A stretch of DNA of 64,000 nt from Oscheius sp. JU75 (GCA_037178855.1 JASJZC010000004.1:7688001-7752000), one strand, 5' to 3'. Positions 33,961-45,559 are shown, counted from the first letter of the stretch. The notes: generated by a model not told the origin, from the letters alone. Program-made: numbers and translations.

Positions 33961-34341
33961 TCACAATGGGAGCACATTCTTCAAGAAGGCCGCCAGCTTC
34001 GGGTCATTGGCTGCTCTATGCAGCCTCGTAGCATCCAGCTTCTGGATCTCGTAGCTCGTCCCAGAATTTACCATCAGCACGCTATTTTCGTCGCCTTTTC
34101 GCGTCAAAAAAGCACAAAAACCTCGGTCCAGATCCCACTTCCTTGGTCTCCACATCTGTCCCGACTCCTCTCTCTGTCCTCAGCCTTCCAACTGGCTTTT
34201 TCGTCGATTCTGTGGGAAAATAAGAATATGTAGGGAGCTGGAAGTCTTCCTTTTGAACAGGCTCTCGTTTTTCACGCTCCTCGAAGATTATCTGCGAGAA
34301 TTTGGGTCATATCAGGAGCAGAAACGTACCCGCGTAGTCAT
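33961..34341 (-). CDS. Small conserved-looking protein, ~100 residues, unknown
   Basis: Three exons on the minus strand: a 12-base first exon 34330-34341 encoding MTTR, then 34122-34291 and 33961-34081; 303 coding bases in phase. The product reads IIFEEREKREPVQKEDF, a basic/Pro linker (PTESTKKPVGRLRTERG) and a C-terminal helix ending AAFLKNVLPL. The unspliced frame hits a stop in intron 2, which supports the splice, although its donor (GTTTTTG) is weak. There is no signal peptide or membrane segment. I do not recognise the family; the length and charge would suit a subunit of a ribosomal or RNA-processing complex, but that is a guess. Confidence 0.55.
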
Positions 34342-34445
34342 GAAGCAAGGCGTGACACTGGTGAGTGCATTTCCGGTCGAACTACTCAAGCAAGAACCGA
34401 CTTTTCTAACTCGCCCGGCGCTTATTGATCACTCAAAACCATGTG

Positions 34446-34592
34446 AAAACTTTTACGCAGCTTTTCCTGCATGACGCAGCTGTTAAGAGCTCTGACTACA
34501 GACTAAAAGATGTCGGGTTCAATCCCCCCGGCCTTCACAAAAGCCTTTTTTCCACCTTTTGGCAAGCTGAAAACACTGTTAAAAGTAGATAT
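34446..34592 (+). repeat. tRNA-derived SINE, copy 1
   Basis: Layout: leader ACTTTTACGCAGCTTTTCC, tRNA-like head GACGCAGCTGTTAAGAGC...GTCGGGTTCAATCCCC, then body CTTTTGGCAAGCTGAAAAC and ACTGTTAAAAG. The same leader, head and body occur at 36210-36338 and, without leader, at 36373-36491. A shared order of tRNA head plus unrelated body defines a SINE family. Confidence 0.75.
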
Positions 34593-34690
34593 TGTCAAAA
34601 TAGTCCCTTTGCATTCTTTTTAGTGGCGTAGTGGCAACTTGAGACGATTAAAAATTTATACGGGAGACACTTTATCGACAAAAACATAAG

Positions 34691-35751
34691 TCAAAATTCG
34701 TCATACATAGTAGACCCGTAAGCTGACAGGAGTTCACAAAATGCTGAAGGAACAAGGGGAAGCTCGGGATCGAATGAATATGACGAGTAATCAAAAGGGG
34801 TGGAACGCAACAGAGTGTCCTGGAAGGGAAGCATGTCAGCAAGTTTCTGGATACTCACAAAGACCTCAAAATCTACAGCAATACGAGAAAACACTTTGTG
34901 AGATTGGGTACAAAGGTGAGTCGCATGTCATCCAGGTTCCAATAGGGGCAGTCTTTCAGACAGGCAGTCACAACTGCGATCGATTGGTGATATCCAGAAA
35001 AATAGGTTGTTTTGAGAGCCCAGTTGCCTGACCGCCAAAGCTAGAAATAGAACGTTAGGGCAATAGGGAGAGACGAAGGGACAGGGAGACAGTGCGAAAG
35101 AGAGAGACAGAGAGACAAACTTCTCCAAGTTGGTCATGAGTGATGAAGTGCACACTCATTGCGGAGTTCATGAGATTCATCAGTATTCCTTCTGTACCTT
35201 TCGATAAAGTAGCTTCTTGAGGTTCCTAAAAATCACATCAAAAAAGTTCCACTGAGAGAAGCTCACGAGCAGTTCCACTAGCTCCACATCTTCGTCATCT
35301 GTTTCTCGAAGAAATCTGACGCAGCCAACATTGATCATCCAGGGTCTCCATCTCACTTTTTCCCCTCCTAGGAACTGCATATCCTCTATGCTCTCGAAGG
35401 GATGTTTCATCTTGTCACATAAATCATATGCGAATCCTCCATTAATAATAGCAGTTGTTTGAAAAGTGAAAGGCAGAATAGAAGAGGGACCACTGATGCA
35501 AATGGGCTCTTCGGGAGCTAAGGGAAACTCGTATCTGTAGAAGAGTTCACCGTTCTTCTGTAAGTTATGAATTGATAAATAGAGACCATAGAACGTGCTT
35601 TATTAGGTGCAGTTCTGTGGTACAGCTCTCCGTTTCTGATCCTGATGCTGAACATGGTGCTATTCCTAGTCAACAATCCGTTTATCAGCTTGGAGAGGCA
35701 AAATGAGCGAATAAAGGCACGCGGATGCATCTGTACTGTTTCTGTAAACCT
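34691..35751 (-). CDS. Putative multi-exon gene, unclassified
   Basis: Coding-like blocks on the minus strand, from 5' to 3': about 35640-35751 (MHPRAFIRSFCLSKL...), 35180-35548 (KNGELFYRYEFPLAPEEP, then MKHPFESIEDMQFLG, VRWRPWMINVGCVRFL and VELVELLVSFSQWNFFDVIF), 34910-34985 (DCPYWNLDDMRLTFVPN) and 34691-34850 (KLADMLPFQDTLLRS to a stop at 34691). Composition is protein-like, with hydrophobic/charged periodicity resembling nematode F-box-associated proteins, but I cannot find an F-box. The phrase RNGELYHR just upstream of KNGELFYR suggests an internal exon duplication. Exon joins are not fully resolved. Confidence 0.4.
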
Positions 35752-36209
35752 TTGAAAAGATAGCTAGGAGATTTTTCCTAGAGAGAACTCCAACGAAACC
35801 GGGTCCGGTAGGGCAAGAGAAAAAGAACCGCGTTTCTCCAAAACCTGGAGGTACTGGTCGTGCATATCCTGTGTCTAGAATACATGCCTGTGTGAAGTTA
35901 GATAATCAGCCACGTTTAAACAATTCCAATTCTACGGCTTGTTTGCACCAGTTCGGTCACCATGCCCTGTACTGTTCTCAGGTTCTTCCCGACAAGGACG
36001 ACATCGTCGAAGATGGTTCAGCTTACGTCCGTTAATGTTGAAGTCGAAGTTGTCCCAATTGAGTCGTCGGAAGATGTTTTCGAGCACAGCGTTGAAGAGG
36101 AGGAGAGAGAGCACGCAGCATTTCGATGTAGAGTTGGTCCATGTTGTTGAAGGGAATTTCCCACACAGCGTCCCTCGATTGTGTCATAGGCTTTCCGGAA
36201 AACTTTAAG

Positions 36210-36338
36210 AGAACTTTTATGCAGCTTTTCCTGCATGGCGCAGTCGGTAAGAGTTCTGATCACGGATTAAAAGGTGTCTTGACAAAAACATATTTTTTCA
36301 TCTTTTGTCAAGCTGAAAAGACTGTTAAGAAGCAGATG
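36210..36338 (+). repeat. tRNA-derived SINE, copy 2
   Basis: Leader ACTTTTATGCAGCTTTTCCTG, head GGCGCAGTCGGTAAGAGTTCTGAT with its T-arm deleted, then body CTTTTGTCAAGCTGAAAAG and ACTGTTAAGAAGCAGAT. It is a diverged copy of 34446-34592. Confidence 0.72.
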
Positions 36339-36372
36339 TTATAAAAATATACTTTTATATTGCGCTATTTTT

Positions 36373-36491
36373 TAGTGACGCAGTCGGTTAGTTCTGATTA
36401 CGGATCCAATGTGTCGGGTTCGATACCCGGACTTCACAAAACTTGTTGCAGTCTTTTGGCAAGCTGAAACAGCTTTTAGGGAGCAGGTTTG
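36373..36491 (+). repeat. tRNA-derived SINE, copy 3
   Basis: Head GACGCAGTCGGTTAGTTCTGA with an intact T-arm GTCGGGTTCGATACCCGG, then body CTTTTGGCAAGCTGAAAC. It lies in tandem with copy 2, 35 bases apart. Confidence 0.72.
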
Positions 36492-36746
36492 TGAAAAGTC
36501 GTTTTGAATGGTTTTCGGGCTTTAAAAAGTTTCTATTTCGCCCACCAAATTAATCAAAAAAGAGCTCTAAAAGGCCGGTTTTTATTCAAATAAAATGGGA
36601 AAATAACAAAGAAAAACGGGGAAGCAAAGGGCAAAAACAAAGTAAAACGGGGAGGAGACAACAAGCACACGCACAAAACAAGAAAATGTGAGGGCTAAAG
36701 CACGCCTTGGGAGGGAGATTATAGTAAGATCTTCTGATAGGAGAGA

Positions 36747-39700
36747 TTACATGCCAGGCAGTCCGGGCATCTGTCCGCCCGATTGGGAGCGAGCATTCTT
36801 CACAGTCTGGTCGATCGAGAGCACGAGGCAGACGGCTTCCGTGGCCGCGGTGATGGCGTTCTGCAAATTTTGGTGGTTTATACGTTCAAATAACAGGTAC
36901 GGGAGTTGAACCCAGGACCTGTTGCTCCGCAACCAGCGCTCTTACCGCCTGAGATAGATAGTTTTGCCGAATGGCTCAGTCGATTAAAGCTCCGACTACG
37001 GAGCAAAAGATCTTGGGTTCGGTCCCCACGCTTGACAAAAGTTTCAAGCCTACGTATCGAGCATCTGGTAATACTTTTAAGCAGCTTTTATGAGACAGGT
37101 AGCAACTGGATAAACTGGAACAGGTTTCAACCCGTGTTCAAACAGGAAGCTAGGAGCGCTATAGATCTGTGGACAATGGCTTGGAAAACTGGGACAGTGA
37201 CAGAGGCTGACCGGGCGTCAAGAGTGTTGAGTCAAAATTGTAAACAAGGAATCGGAGTCAGAAAACGGGTCAAATTGGCAGAGTGACAGGCTCTCATAGA
37301 CAAAAACTTTATTCCAAGATAGTCAGAATGACTGGATTTGACCGAGTGACAGCAATTGGCATGGATTTTTTGAGTAAATAGTCGGAAACCGAATCACTGG
37401 AATTGACAGGATATCTGTACTAGATGCTTGTGAGAGATCACCAGATTGGCAGAGCCTTTTGCGATCGACAAGGGGTTTATGATTTGACAATGGTCAACTG
37501 ATCTTTGCCGACATGAATCAGCAGAAAGGGGTCGCGCAGATCATGGAAAATCAACAGGGGCACCCTTATGTACAGCCTAAAGTTTTTGAAATAGCCAGGA
37601 ATCGCACAAAAGTTTTTGATGGCAGGGATCCAGTGGAAGCCTGCCGACCAAAAGTTCGTCATTTTCAAACTTTGACGAAAACTTGGGCTTGTCCAAGGGT
37701 CCCAGTTGCTTCCCAATGACAAGAAAAATATATACCTTTTTGACGAGACTCGGCTCCCAGATGTAGGCGGCCATGTTGTCTCCGACCTCCTCCTTGTGAA
37801 TATTCACGCCGGCCCACTTGTCGCCCTTGGCGTGGGCATGGCGCAGCTGGTTCAGAATGTCCGTGGCGTCCAAGCCGGCGTTGTAGCAAAGCTGCTGAGG
37901 GATAACCTAGATTTTGGGGCTTTTTATGGCAAAAATGTAGGCAAAATACCTCAAAACTGCGGGCGAAAGCGATCCAGAAGAACTGCTCCTTGCCGGCGAT
38001 GGTCTTGGCCTTCTCGCGCAGCTGCTTCGCCAGCTCCATCTCGATGGCACCGCCTCCGGCCACAATCGACTCGTTCTTCTTCGCGCGACGCACGATCATG
38101 ATGGCATCGTGCAGGGAGCGCTCCGTCTCGGCGATGAACTGCTCAGCTCCGCCGCGCAGCAGAAGAGTACACGCCTGGGCTTTGCTGCAGCCCTCGAAGA
38201 AGTTGTATCTGAAAAATGGGACGTGCTAGAGCGTCAAACTCATGCAAAGTTGTCACAGTTGGTGTTTGCACAATTGGTCTAGTGACCACTAATCTGACGG
38301 ACCGGGGATTCGATTCTCTTTAGAAATCCGAGGACTGAGTTGATGCCGGTTTTAGAGTTGGACGAGGACACGAGAGATCACATAATGGGAAGGTAGGGGC
38401 AAGTCAAGTCAGTCAAGTCAGTGGTCAACTGCGGCAGCAGAGAGACGGGTCGCGCAGACAGAGATTGTAAAAAAAAAAAACAAAAGGGGACCGTTTGTAG
38501 TAGCGTACTACTAGTAGGGAAGGCCAAAGTTTTTGACGGCAGATATCATGTTGACCCCTGGCCCAGGTACAGGAGATTACGACCATCTCTAGCATTACCA
38601 ATTACATTCGGGTTAATTTAGCGACTGAGAGAAGAACGAGATGGAGACTGAGAGACATGGTGAAGGAAGCTATGACCGCTCAACTGTCTCTAAACGACAA
38701 ATACACAGACGAGGGACGTCGAAAAAGGGCCAAGGGATAGGGTCAAAGAGAGATTTTTGATGTTTCGGCAGCAGAGTGTACTCTTGATAGAGACAGTGGC
38801 AAAGGGACAGAAAATGACTCAAAAAGCCGCGAAAAATGTCATAAAACGGACCTCTCGCTGCCAATCTGCTGCTCGTAGAAGGTCTGGCAGTTTCCCAGCA
38901 CGGAGGCGTCAATCTGGGTGACGGTCGTGAGAATGGAGCCTCCGCAGGCGGCCAGCAGCCTGTCCAGGTCTTCCTGCGGGATTCGGCCGGCACAGAACAT
39001 GTCACTAAAGTAGATTTTTTGTTTATTTGGCAGCTAAAAATGATGGCTTACCGGTCGGCGAACCACTGTGTGGCCACGTCGCCAATTGGCAGACGCGAGA
39101 GGACAATCTTGGCGCCGGACTGATGAATTTTTTCGAGCTTCTGGTAGAGGATGTTCCACTCGGCGTCCACGACCTGCAAAAGATGTGTAATTTTATTGAA
39201 AAGAAGGTGATTTTGCGGGAAGATGGTGAAAAGGAAGCATATTGTCATGGTTGGGGCCGAACCCGGATCCTACTGCTCCGTAATCGGAGCTTTTACTAAC
39301 TGAGCTAGGCGGTTTTACCGTAGTCAGTTAAATGGCCGACTTCGGATTCAGGCTGTCGAGCTCTACCGTTAACAACAGCAAATAAAGAGATCGAACCCGC
39401 GACCTGTTGCTCCACAATCAGCGTTCTTACCGACTAAGCCATGCCGTGTTGTCGTATAGCGCAGTCGGTTAGATGGCGGATTTCGGGTTCGATCCCCACC
39501 AATGTCAAACGCTACTGCCATGCTCTTTTAGACATATGAGTACTTTCAGAGCATTTTCGACACATCTTTTTTTCTTTTCAATAGAGCGAGTAAAACTGAC
39601 AGCCTGGAAGTCGTCAACGGTGGTCAGACGCATCTCGGCGTTGTCCTTCTCGGCCTTGAGCTCGAGCTCGATGTTCAGCAGGGCAATGCTGACGTCCTTG

Positions 39701-40523
39701 TAGTGCTTGGGCTGCATCTCGAATCCGGCATAGCTGAAGGCCTTCTGGAAGGCCACGCCTCGTACCAGGCGCGATTCCTAAACGAGAATTTGCATCCAAA
39801 GGGCCATGGAAGTGCAACGAACCAGCAGATTCCCGCCGTTGACCTTCTTGATGCCGATCATGTTCAGGGGGAGGTTCTCGTCAAGAATGTTGACGGCGTC
39901 TACGACCATCTCGGCGAAGAAGTCGCGTTCCTGACTGACGAGCTTCGAGCTCAGCGTGGTGGCGGCACATTTGACAAGCATGTCGCGCTGCTCCTTCTCG
40001 CCACGTTTCGGTACGGCCAACTCGTCCAAATAGCGCAGAGCTTCGGCGCTGGCCTTGGAGAAGGCCCGAATCAGTAGCTGCGGATGGACGCCGTCCTCGA
40101 TGAACGGCTTCACGCGCTTCAGCAGTTCCGCCGCGAGGACGACAACTGAAAATGGAGTGCGATTAGTTTGCAATGGCCTCAGAATCTACCTGAAGTGGTT
40201 CCATCGCCGACCTCGGCGTCCTGCGACTTCGCGATGTCGACCATGACGACAGCGGCGGGGAAGACGATGTCCAGCAGCTTCAGGATTGTGGCCCCGTCGT
40301 TCGAGATCGTCGTGTTTCCCTTCGAATCGACGATGAGCTTGTCCAGGCCACGTGGACCGAGTGTTGTCCGGATGGCGTCGGCAACTACCTAAAGATTAGT
40401 AGAAATTGATCGGAAAGGAAAACTAGGACTCACCGTGCATGCATTGATGTTGGAAATAATCTGCTGCTTGCCCTGGGCATTCTCGGTACCCTCTTTGAGG
40501 ACGATGATCGGAGGACGCATCAT
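36747..40523 (-). CDS. cct-7: Chaperonin CCT eta subunit (TCP-1 eta)
   Basis: Nine exons on the minus strand: 40434-40523, 40190-40388, 39823-40145, 39601-39777, 39052-39173, 38852-39004, 37950-38208, 37736-37906 and 36747-36860; all in phase, 535 residues, the normal CCT7 length. It opens MMRPPI, typical of eta. ATP-site signatures are [24 protein letters not shown], and GDGTTS; later [34 protein letters not shown] and [10 protein letters not shown]. The TRiC/CCT ring folds actin, tubulin and other cytosolic proteins. The ATG is 7 bases after an acceptor (likely spliced-leader site). Intron 3 uses donor GTTCGT. Introns carry tRNA-like repeats. The stop is TAA; the minus-strand poly(A) signal is at 36581. 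Confidence 0.96.
36898..36955 (-). repeat. tRNA-derived SINE head in CCT-eta intron
   Basis: Minus strand: GGCGGTAAGAGCGCTGGTTG, GGAGCAACAGGTCC and TGGGTTCAACTCCCG. The CAACAGGTC linker is shared with 39388-39450, so these form a subfamily distinct from the copies with CAAAAGAT. Confidence 0.6.
36966..37030 (+). repeat. tRNA-derived SINE head in CCT-eta intron
   Basis: ATGGCTCAGTCGATTAAAGC (D-arm-like), then the hairpin GCTCCGACTACGGAGC, then CTTGGGTTCGGTCCCC (T-arm-like). The opposite-strand copy at 36898-36955 is adjacent. Confidence 0.6.
39243..39318 (-). repeat. tRNA-derived SINE head in CCT-eta intron
   Basis: Minus strand: CTAGCTCAGTTAGTAAAAGC, the hairpin GCTCCGATTACGGAGC, and CCGGGTTCGGCCCC. 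It is very tRNA-like in layout but the anticodon stem pairs with only a four-base loop, so it is not a functional tRNA. Confidence 0.6.
39388..39505. repeat. Two tRNA-derived heads, opposite strands
   Basis: 39388-39450 reads on the minus strand GGCTTAGTCGGTAAGAACGC...GGTCGCGGGTTCGATC. 39455-39505 reads on the plus strand GCGCAGTCGGTTAGATGGC...TCGGGTTCGATCCCC. They abut head to head inside a CCT-eta intron. Confidence 0.55.
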
Positions 40524-41667
40524 TTTCTGCCTGAATATTGAGATTATTAGTAAAGAAGTTCGAAGAGGCTTGGAGATTCATCCAGGACAAGATATATAGC
40601 CATTTTAGGCGAAAAATGGGGGGACATGGTAAGGAAAAAGATCTAACATCGTAACAGCTTGCTTCACGGATATTTAGCCCTTTTAGCACGAACAAAAACA
40701 ATAAAAAAAAGTTCTAAGAATGATCATCAGTCTAAATACTACCGCATGAGACGATTTGACGAAGGAAATTGGATAAATGGCCCTGAGAAAGTCTTCCAAG
40801 TTGGGTAAATCGACTCCGAGGCTATTCAGCTCCATTTTTTTCGGTAAACCTTCTTAAAATAACGTCAATACTGATAACTTAGCGAGAAGACGACTAGAAA
40901 TAAGCGCTTCCAAGGAAGGAAAAATTTAAACTAGCCCTGGAAGATTCCAGTGTACTCCAACAAAAATTACGCGCTAAACAGCATGCACTTCTTGAAGAAG
41001 GCTAGGCAAAATCTGTTCAAAAATAAGAGCATTTTTCAAATTGTCGCGGCAAGAAACGCGCTCAAAAAAAATCTTCACTCAAAATGCGATTTAAGGTGCG
41101 CTGAAGTCGGACCGAACACAGGGGTTGAATTTCGGATCCGTCCGGCCTCGTCCTGTCCGCGCGCACATCCCTGGAGGCTAGAGTTTACTGGCAGAAATCC
41201 TTATTACTATGCTTCCAAAAGAATGCACCTCAAACTTTGAATAAACCGGGCCATCGTCTCGATATTTCTTCAGCCTAGACGCTCAGAAAGGCAAAACATC
41301 CTATACACGCCGTTTTTGAGACACCCGAGTTTCAAAAATTTTGATAAGCAAACACGATCTCTCTGCAAAATTTGAAAGCAGACTTCGGGCAGACAAATTT
41401 TATTCCTAAAAAAAACCTGCTTCCCTGCTCAATCACTAAGTGGCTTACAAAAACAATGTTTAAGACGTTTTTACTTCCACGGAATTATCGGATAGGACAA
41501 CAATAGACAGATTTTCGGGGGGATCTCTGCACTTCTGACTTTTTTCTATGAAAATATATATTATAGTATAAGTGTGTACATGAACGAAGGGCCATAGGAG
41601 CTTGATGATGAATCGAAGGATACCCGCACAACGAGCAGAAAAAGACAGGGAGAACTGGATTAGAGGG
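40524..41667. other. Spacer between CCT-eta and the MATH-BTB gene
   Basis: I see no gene supported here. An ATG-led 94-base frame at 40742-40835 (minus) ends at a donor-like GTAGTA but does not join CCT-eta in frame; it may be an outron or 5'UTR exon. The rest is AT-rich. Confidence 0.5.
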
Positions 41668-44600
41668 TCACTTCCCTCCGAGGAAACAACTACGACGCAT
41701 TCTTTTGCGCATCGGTCCGGGGCTGCTTTTCATCTCTTCGTCGTAGTCTGTGGCCGGAGAGGCCAGCACAGCTTCCAGGAGCTCGTTTGCGAGGTCGTGG
41801 CGGTCCTGAAAATTCAGTTTTTTCGTGAGAGAAATGGATGACAGGAACAACTGGATTGCTGCCATCAAAAACCATAGGGCGAACACCTCTTCTTCTTCAA
41901 AGGATCTCCTATTTTTGGTTTTTCACAATTTGCGCGACGGTCTCCCTCTCGCTGTTTCTGGGTTTGAAAAAAGATTTTCCCTTGTAGATTTTGTTCGCGT
42001 TGCGCGACCACGGCGTCCTAAGAATCGGAGCAAGTTGGGTTCGATCCCCGTACGTACATTTCCGAGAGAACGGTCAAGCTGGTATAAAGCGATGAACAAT
42101 TTGAATACGAGTACAGGTCTAATAGTAACATGCTGATTTACGATTCACACCTTTAACATTACAGACTTCATATCTTTCGAAGAAGGTCACTTTTTTGACC
42201 TCTTGTAATTTCAGAAGTCACGAAATGAAGTATCATAAAAGGGGCTTCTGGCTTGGAACCACCGAAGTTTATTCTTAAGACTGTTAGCTCGTCTTTTTAA
42301 CTTTTTAGGTGCACGGGGTCAATCACAAAGCTTTCTTGAACAGTAACCTGGCAAAAGCGGCTTCAAACGGTGATATTTGCATCAAAAACGAAGCCAGTAA
42401 AGCATCTTTTTAGCCTCAAGCATGGACAGAAACCCACCTTTTTCAGATTCTTCCATTCCGGCGTCTTTATGACATTCTTGTGATTGATCGACAGGAATCG
42501 GATGGCCGCATTCTTCAGGTACGTCGCCGAGTAGGTATCGGCGAACATGGCAATACTGGTGATATTCTTCAGCGTGATGGTTTGTGCGATGATTCTCTCG
42601 CAGTGGTCTTTCAACACGAGCACCTCGTACTTTTCCGCTACAAATGGGGATTTTATAATCAAAAAGTCGCGAGAAATACACGTACCAACAGCTAGGATAT
42701 CGTCAATGTTGCTCGAGTTGTCGAGTGTGTCTGTACTGCCAGTATACATGAAGTCGACCATGGCTCGGACCTGAAATTTTGAGGGTGCAATTTACCCTGT
42801 TAAATAATTATCGGGCCCTTGCCAAGCATTTCCCTTCAAGACAGCCTATTGAAAAGGTTTGCCGAATCGAACCCGGGTTGTCTGGTCCGAACTAACGCCT
42901 CTTACCACTACAACAGCTTGTTCACTAAAGCTTTCAAGCTCTGTAAGGTTGTTTCGAGCCCGGAACCCCCAAAATACGCTTGCATATTCTCACTACGGCT
43001 CGAAAAATTCTACAAAACGGATTTTTACAAAAATAGGGAGGCCTTGGATGGGATTGTACCGGGTTGTTCGCGACGGTCTTTTGTAAAGAGGCCAAGAACA
43101 GCAGAGGGATAGAAAGAGACGTGGGAACAAGTTAAAAAAAAGGTTACTAGCGCAAAAAAAAAAAAGCAGGTTTTTCGCGGAGAGGATCCGAACCCGCGAC
43201 CTTCAGATCACTGGCCCGAGCTTTTAGCTACTAGGCAGGAAGTTGGGATTTAAAATCCATCTCCAGCTCCATGTTCGCGTATCCAGGTTATTTTTGTGGA
43301 AATTTCTGACCATGAAAGAGCTTACCGAGTCATATTTAGCGTCCGTGATATCCACTCGGCCATTCTGGGCCTCGAGCATCTGCTCGTTCTCGAACATTGA
43401 GCGGAAGACGCGCGAATTCTGCCCGAGAATGCATCGATGGGCCTTGATCGTCTTGCCGCCAGCCTGGGAATTTGAATTTGGAGTCAATTGGCGGGAAATG
43501 AGTGCTTACAATTATCTCGCAATCCGTGAACAGCTCGTTCTCCCACATTGTGCGATTGTTATTCCGGACACAGACCTCGAGCATCTCGTCCGTCTCGTCC
43601 AGGCCGCAATCCTCTTCCTCGGCCGGCTCGACAGATATTTTGGAGCCTGGAGGGAAGTATTCGACCTGAAAAATGAGCAGTTCCAGAGTTTTCCTGCTCT
43701 GATGGTCAAGAAGCAGCTTCTAATCGGCTAATTTTGATGTTACAAGCTTGTAAACGCGAGCAGCGGCGGAAAATTGAAAATTCCAACGATAATTTAACTC
43801 AGACAACCAAACCGGGGTCAATTAGTACTAGTAGAGACATCTAAATGCCAAATTTAGGAGGTACTTTAGCCAGAAAACGCTGTAGGATAATTGCAGAGCG
43901 ATCTGCGGCTTGTTAACTGGTCATTCGATCAAATATCACTGCTAAAACCAAGCCTAATAGTTACCACAAGCTCCAGTTTGATCAAAAATCGTGCAAATCC
44001 GATCCTTGAATTAAAAGCTATCCGAGGGAAAAGAAAGACATTTAAGCTAGAAGGTATGGAGATCGGAAGGGCAACTTTGTTCCTGGGCATTCTTGGCCCG
44101 TCAGAAACTCGAAACTTGATCGTAGAGTCGTCCAAATAGTTGCAAGACAGCCTAATACCAAAAATAAAGATAATTTTCTGCTCCGCAATGCTTTAGAAGT
44201 AACTGGGCGATATGAAGCATGTCAAGAGTCTATTCGGCCAATTCTGACCGGCAAATGATCGTCATAATAGAAAAAGGTTTGGAATGAGAGAAAATGGCAA
44301 ACTTGCAGTTCGCGAGACTCAAAACCCACCTCACAGATGAGAAGCAGCGATCCGTCGGACCTGAGAGCCCCTGTCATCTTATCCCTCGAGACCTGGAATT
44401 TGCCACGGCCCTGCTGATTTGTGAAATCTTTCGTGTCGCGACAGACGCTGATCCTAGCCCCATTTGCGTCGAGAGCGTAGATTTGGAATTCGGTCATGAT
44501 GGGATCTTCGCCTCTCTGAGCATGTTTTCCTTGAGAAAAAATGGAGGGGATTACCTGAAGGCCGACTTGACGCAAGAAGAAGGAGACGTTGTTATTGTCC

Positions 44601-44966
44601 TCCTCGCGCTTGCCATTCGGGTAGACATGCAGCTCCCAGCAGACTGTCGGCGCTTGGGGCACACTGAATTGGCGACTAAAGAGATTTTGGCCGTTTTTGA
44701 ACAGTTTCATCAGTTTTTCGAACTGAAATTGACAGGTATTACCGTCGAAACAAGGCTATTATGCACCTGATCTATTTTCCATTCGAGTTTTGTGGACAAG
44801 GCGACGACTTTAGTTGCCTGCTTCAAGACAACCTCCAGTTTACGTGGTTGGCTGGGTGAAGCATCGTCGGAGGCGCCTAAAATGACATTTATTACGTGGA
44901 TTATGCGTCAAAAATACCTCTTGGAGGAATGCGACCTCCAAACTGGCGTGCATTGCGTCCTGACAT
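41668..44966 (-). CDS. SPOP-like MATH-BTB adaptor of Cullin-3 ubiquitin ligase
   Basis: Nine exons on the minus strand: 44918-44966, 44767-44876, 44555-44722, 44330-44515, 43510-43665, 43326-43463, 42686-42770, 42438-42637 and 41668-41805; 409 residues in phase. The MATH (substrate-binding) domain occupies about residues 40-190, with WELHVYPNGKREEDNNN and DGSLLLICEVEYFPPGS. An acidic linker (VEPAEEEDCGLDETDE) leads to the BTB domain (about 220-330): WENELFTDCEII, IKAHRCILGQNSRVFRSMF, MVDFMYTGS. A BACK-like helical part (ADTYSATYLKNAAIRFL) and a basic tail (RKRMRRS) follow, like the SPOP nuclear localisation signal. SPOP/MEL-26-type proteins recruit substrates to CUL3. Introns hold SINE heads near 42000, 42870 and 43200. 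Confidence 0.93.
41996..42060 (+). repeat. tRNA-like sequence in MATH-BTB intron
   Basis: GCGCGACCACGGCGTCCTAAG is followed by the T-arm-like AGTTGGGTTCGATCCCCGT. The D-arm is degenerate. Confidence 0.4.
43178..43238 (-). repeat. tRNA-derived head in MATH-BTB intron
   Basis: Minus strand: CTAGTAGCTAAAAGCTCGGGC, CAGTGATCTGAAGGTCGC, GGGTTCGGATCC. The related heads at 55045-55100 and 56036-56100 (minus, CTAGTGGCTAAAA, GTAATCTGGA) make a second subfamily. Confidence 0.5.
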
Positions 44967-45274
44967 GATTTGTTAGTCGTCGGGAATTTACAGATGCTTT
45001 TTTTTCGGTCTACCCACACAAAAACGACTCCTTAAAGTGAGAAATGGGCGTGGAAAAATGAGAAAATAGGAGAGAAAATGACAAAAATCGCGAAGAAATT
45101 TTGGCACGTGACAAATAGTATTCTGCAGCTTTTGCGGTCGATTTGAACCGGGCGATTTTTATTTTCTCGATTTACAGAAATCAGTCGTTTTCGCAATTTG
45201 TAACTCCCTCTGACTTTTTCAGGTGTCCAGATGAGTTGACATTAAATGTCCGGTCAAGTATCAGAGGGAGTTGA

Positions 45275-45500
45275 TTTTATTGCCAATAGTTTTAGCTGAT
45301 GCCCCGTTGGGACTCCTGACAGGAAGGTGCACTTCCAATCAAGCTACTTTGACAGGAGGAATATTTCCCCCCCAGGCAATCTCCCAAACTGGCTCTGGCT
45401 TGACTTGCCACCAATTAGTGTACGCACAAAGTAATTGGCAAAAGTTAACAAATAAAGTTCAGACAGACAAAGACGCGATAACAATTTAAAATAGATTTAG
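45275..45500 (-). repeat. Dispersed repeat module B, copy 3
   Basis: The reverse complement shares TCGCGTCTTTGTCTGTCTG, the hairpin half TTGTGCGTACACTAATTG, TGGCAAGTCAAGCC and a CTCCTGTCA..GTAGCTTGATTGGA segment with 3537-3845. It lies directly beside module A (45560-45740) in the same orientation. Confidence 0.7.
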
Positions 45501-45559
45501 AACTGGACCAGCATAGATTTAGAACTAGAACAGACGGTAGCTTCGCAGCCCTTTGGCTT

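Noticed and set aside
39243-39318. Functional tRNA gene
   Set aside because: The D- and T-arm motifs are good, but the anticodon arm pairs into a four-base loop and the acceptor stem does not close; sister copies show it is a repeat.
40742-40835. Extra first coding exon for CCT-eta
   Set aside because: Joining it at GTAGTA puts CCT-eta out of frame, and the canonical MMRPPI start lies downstream.
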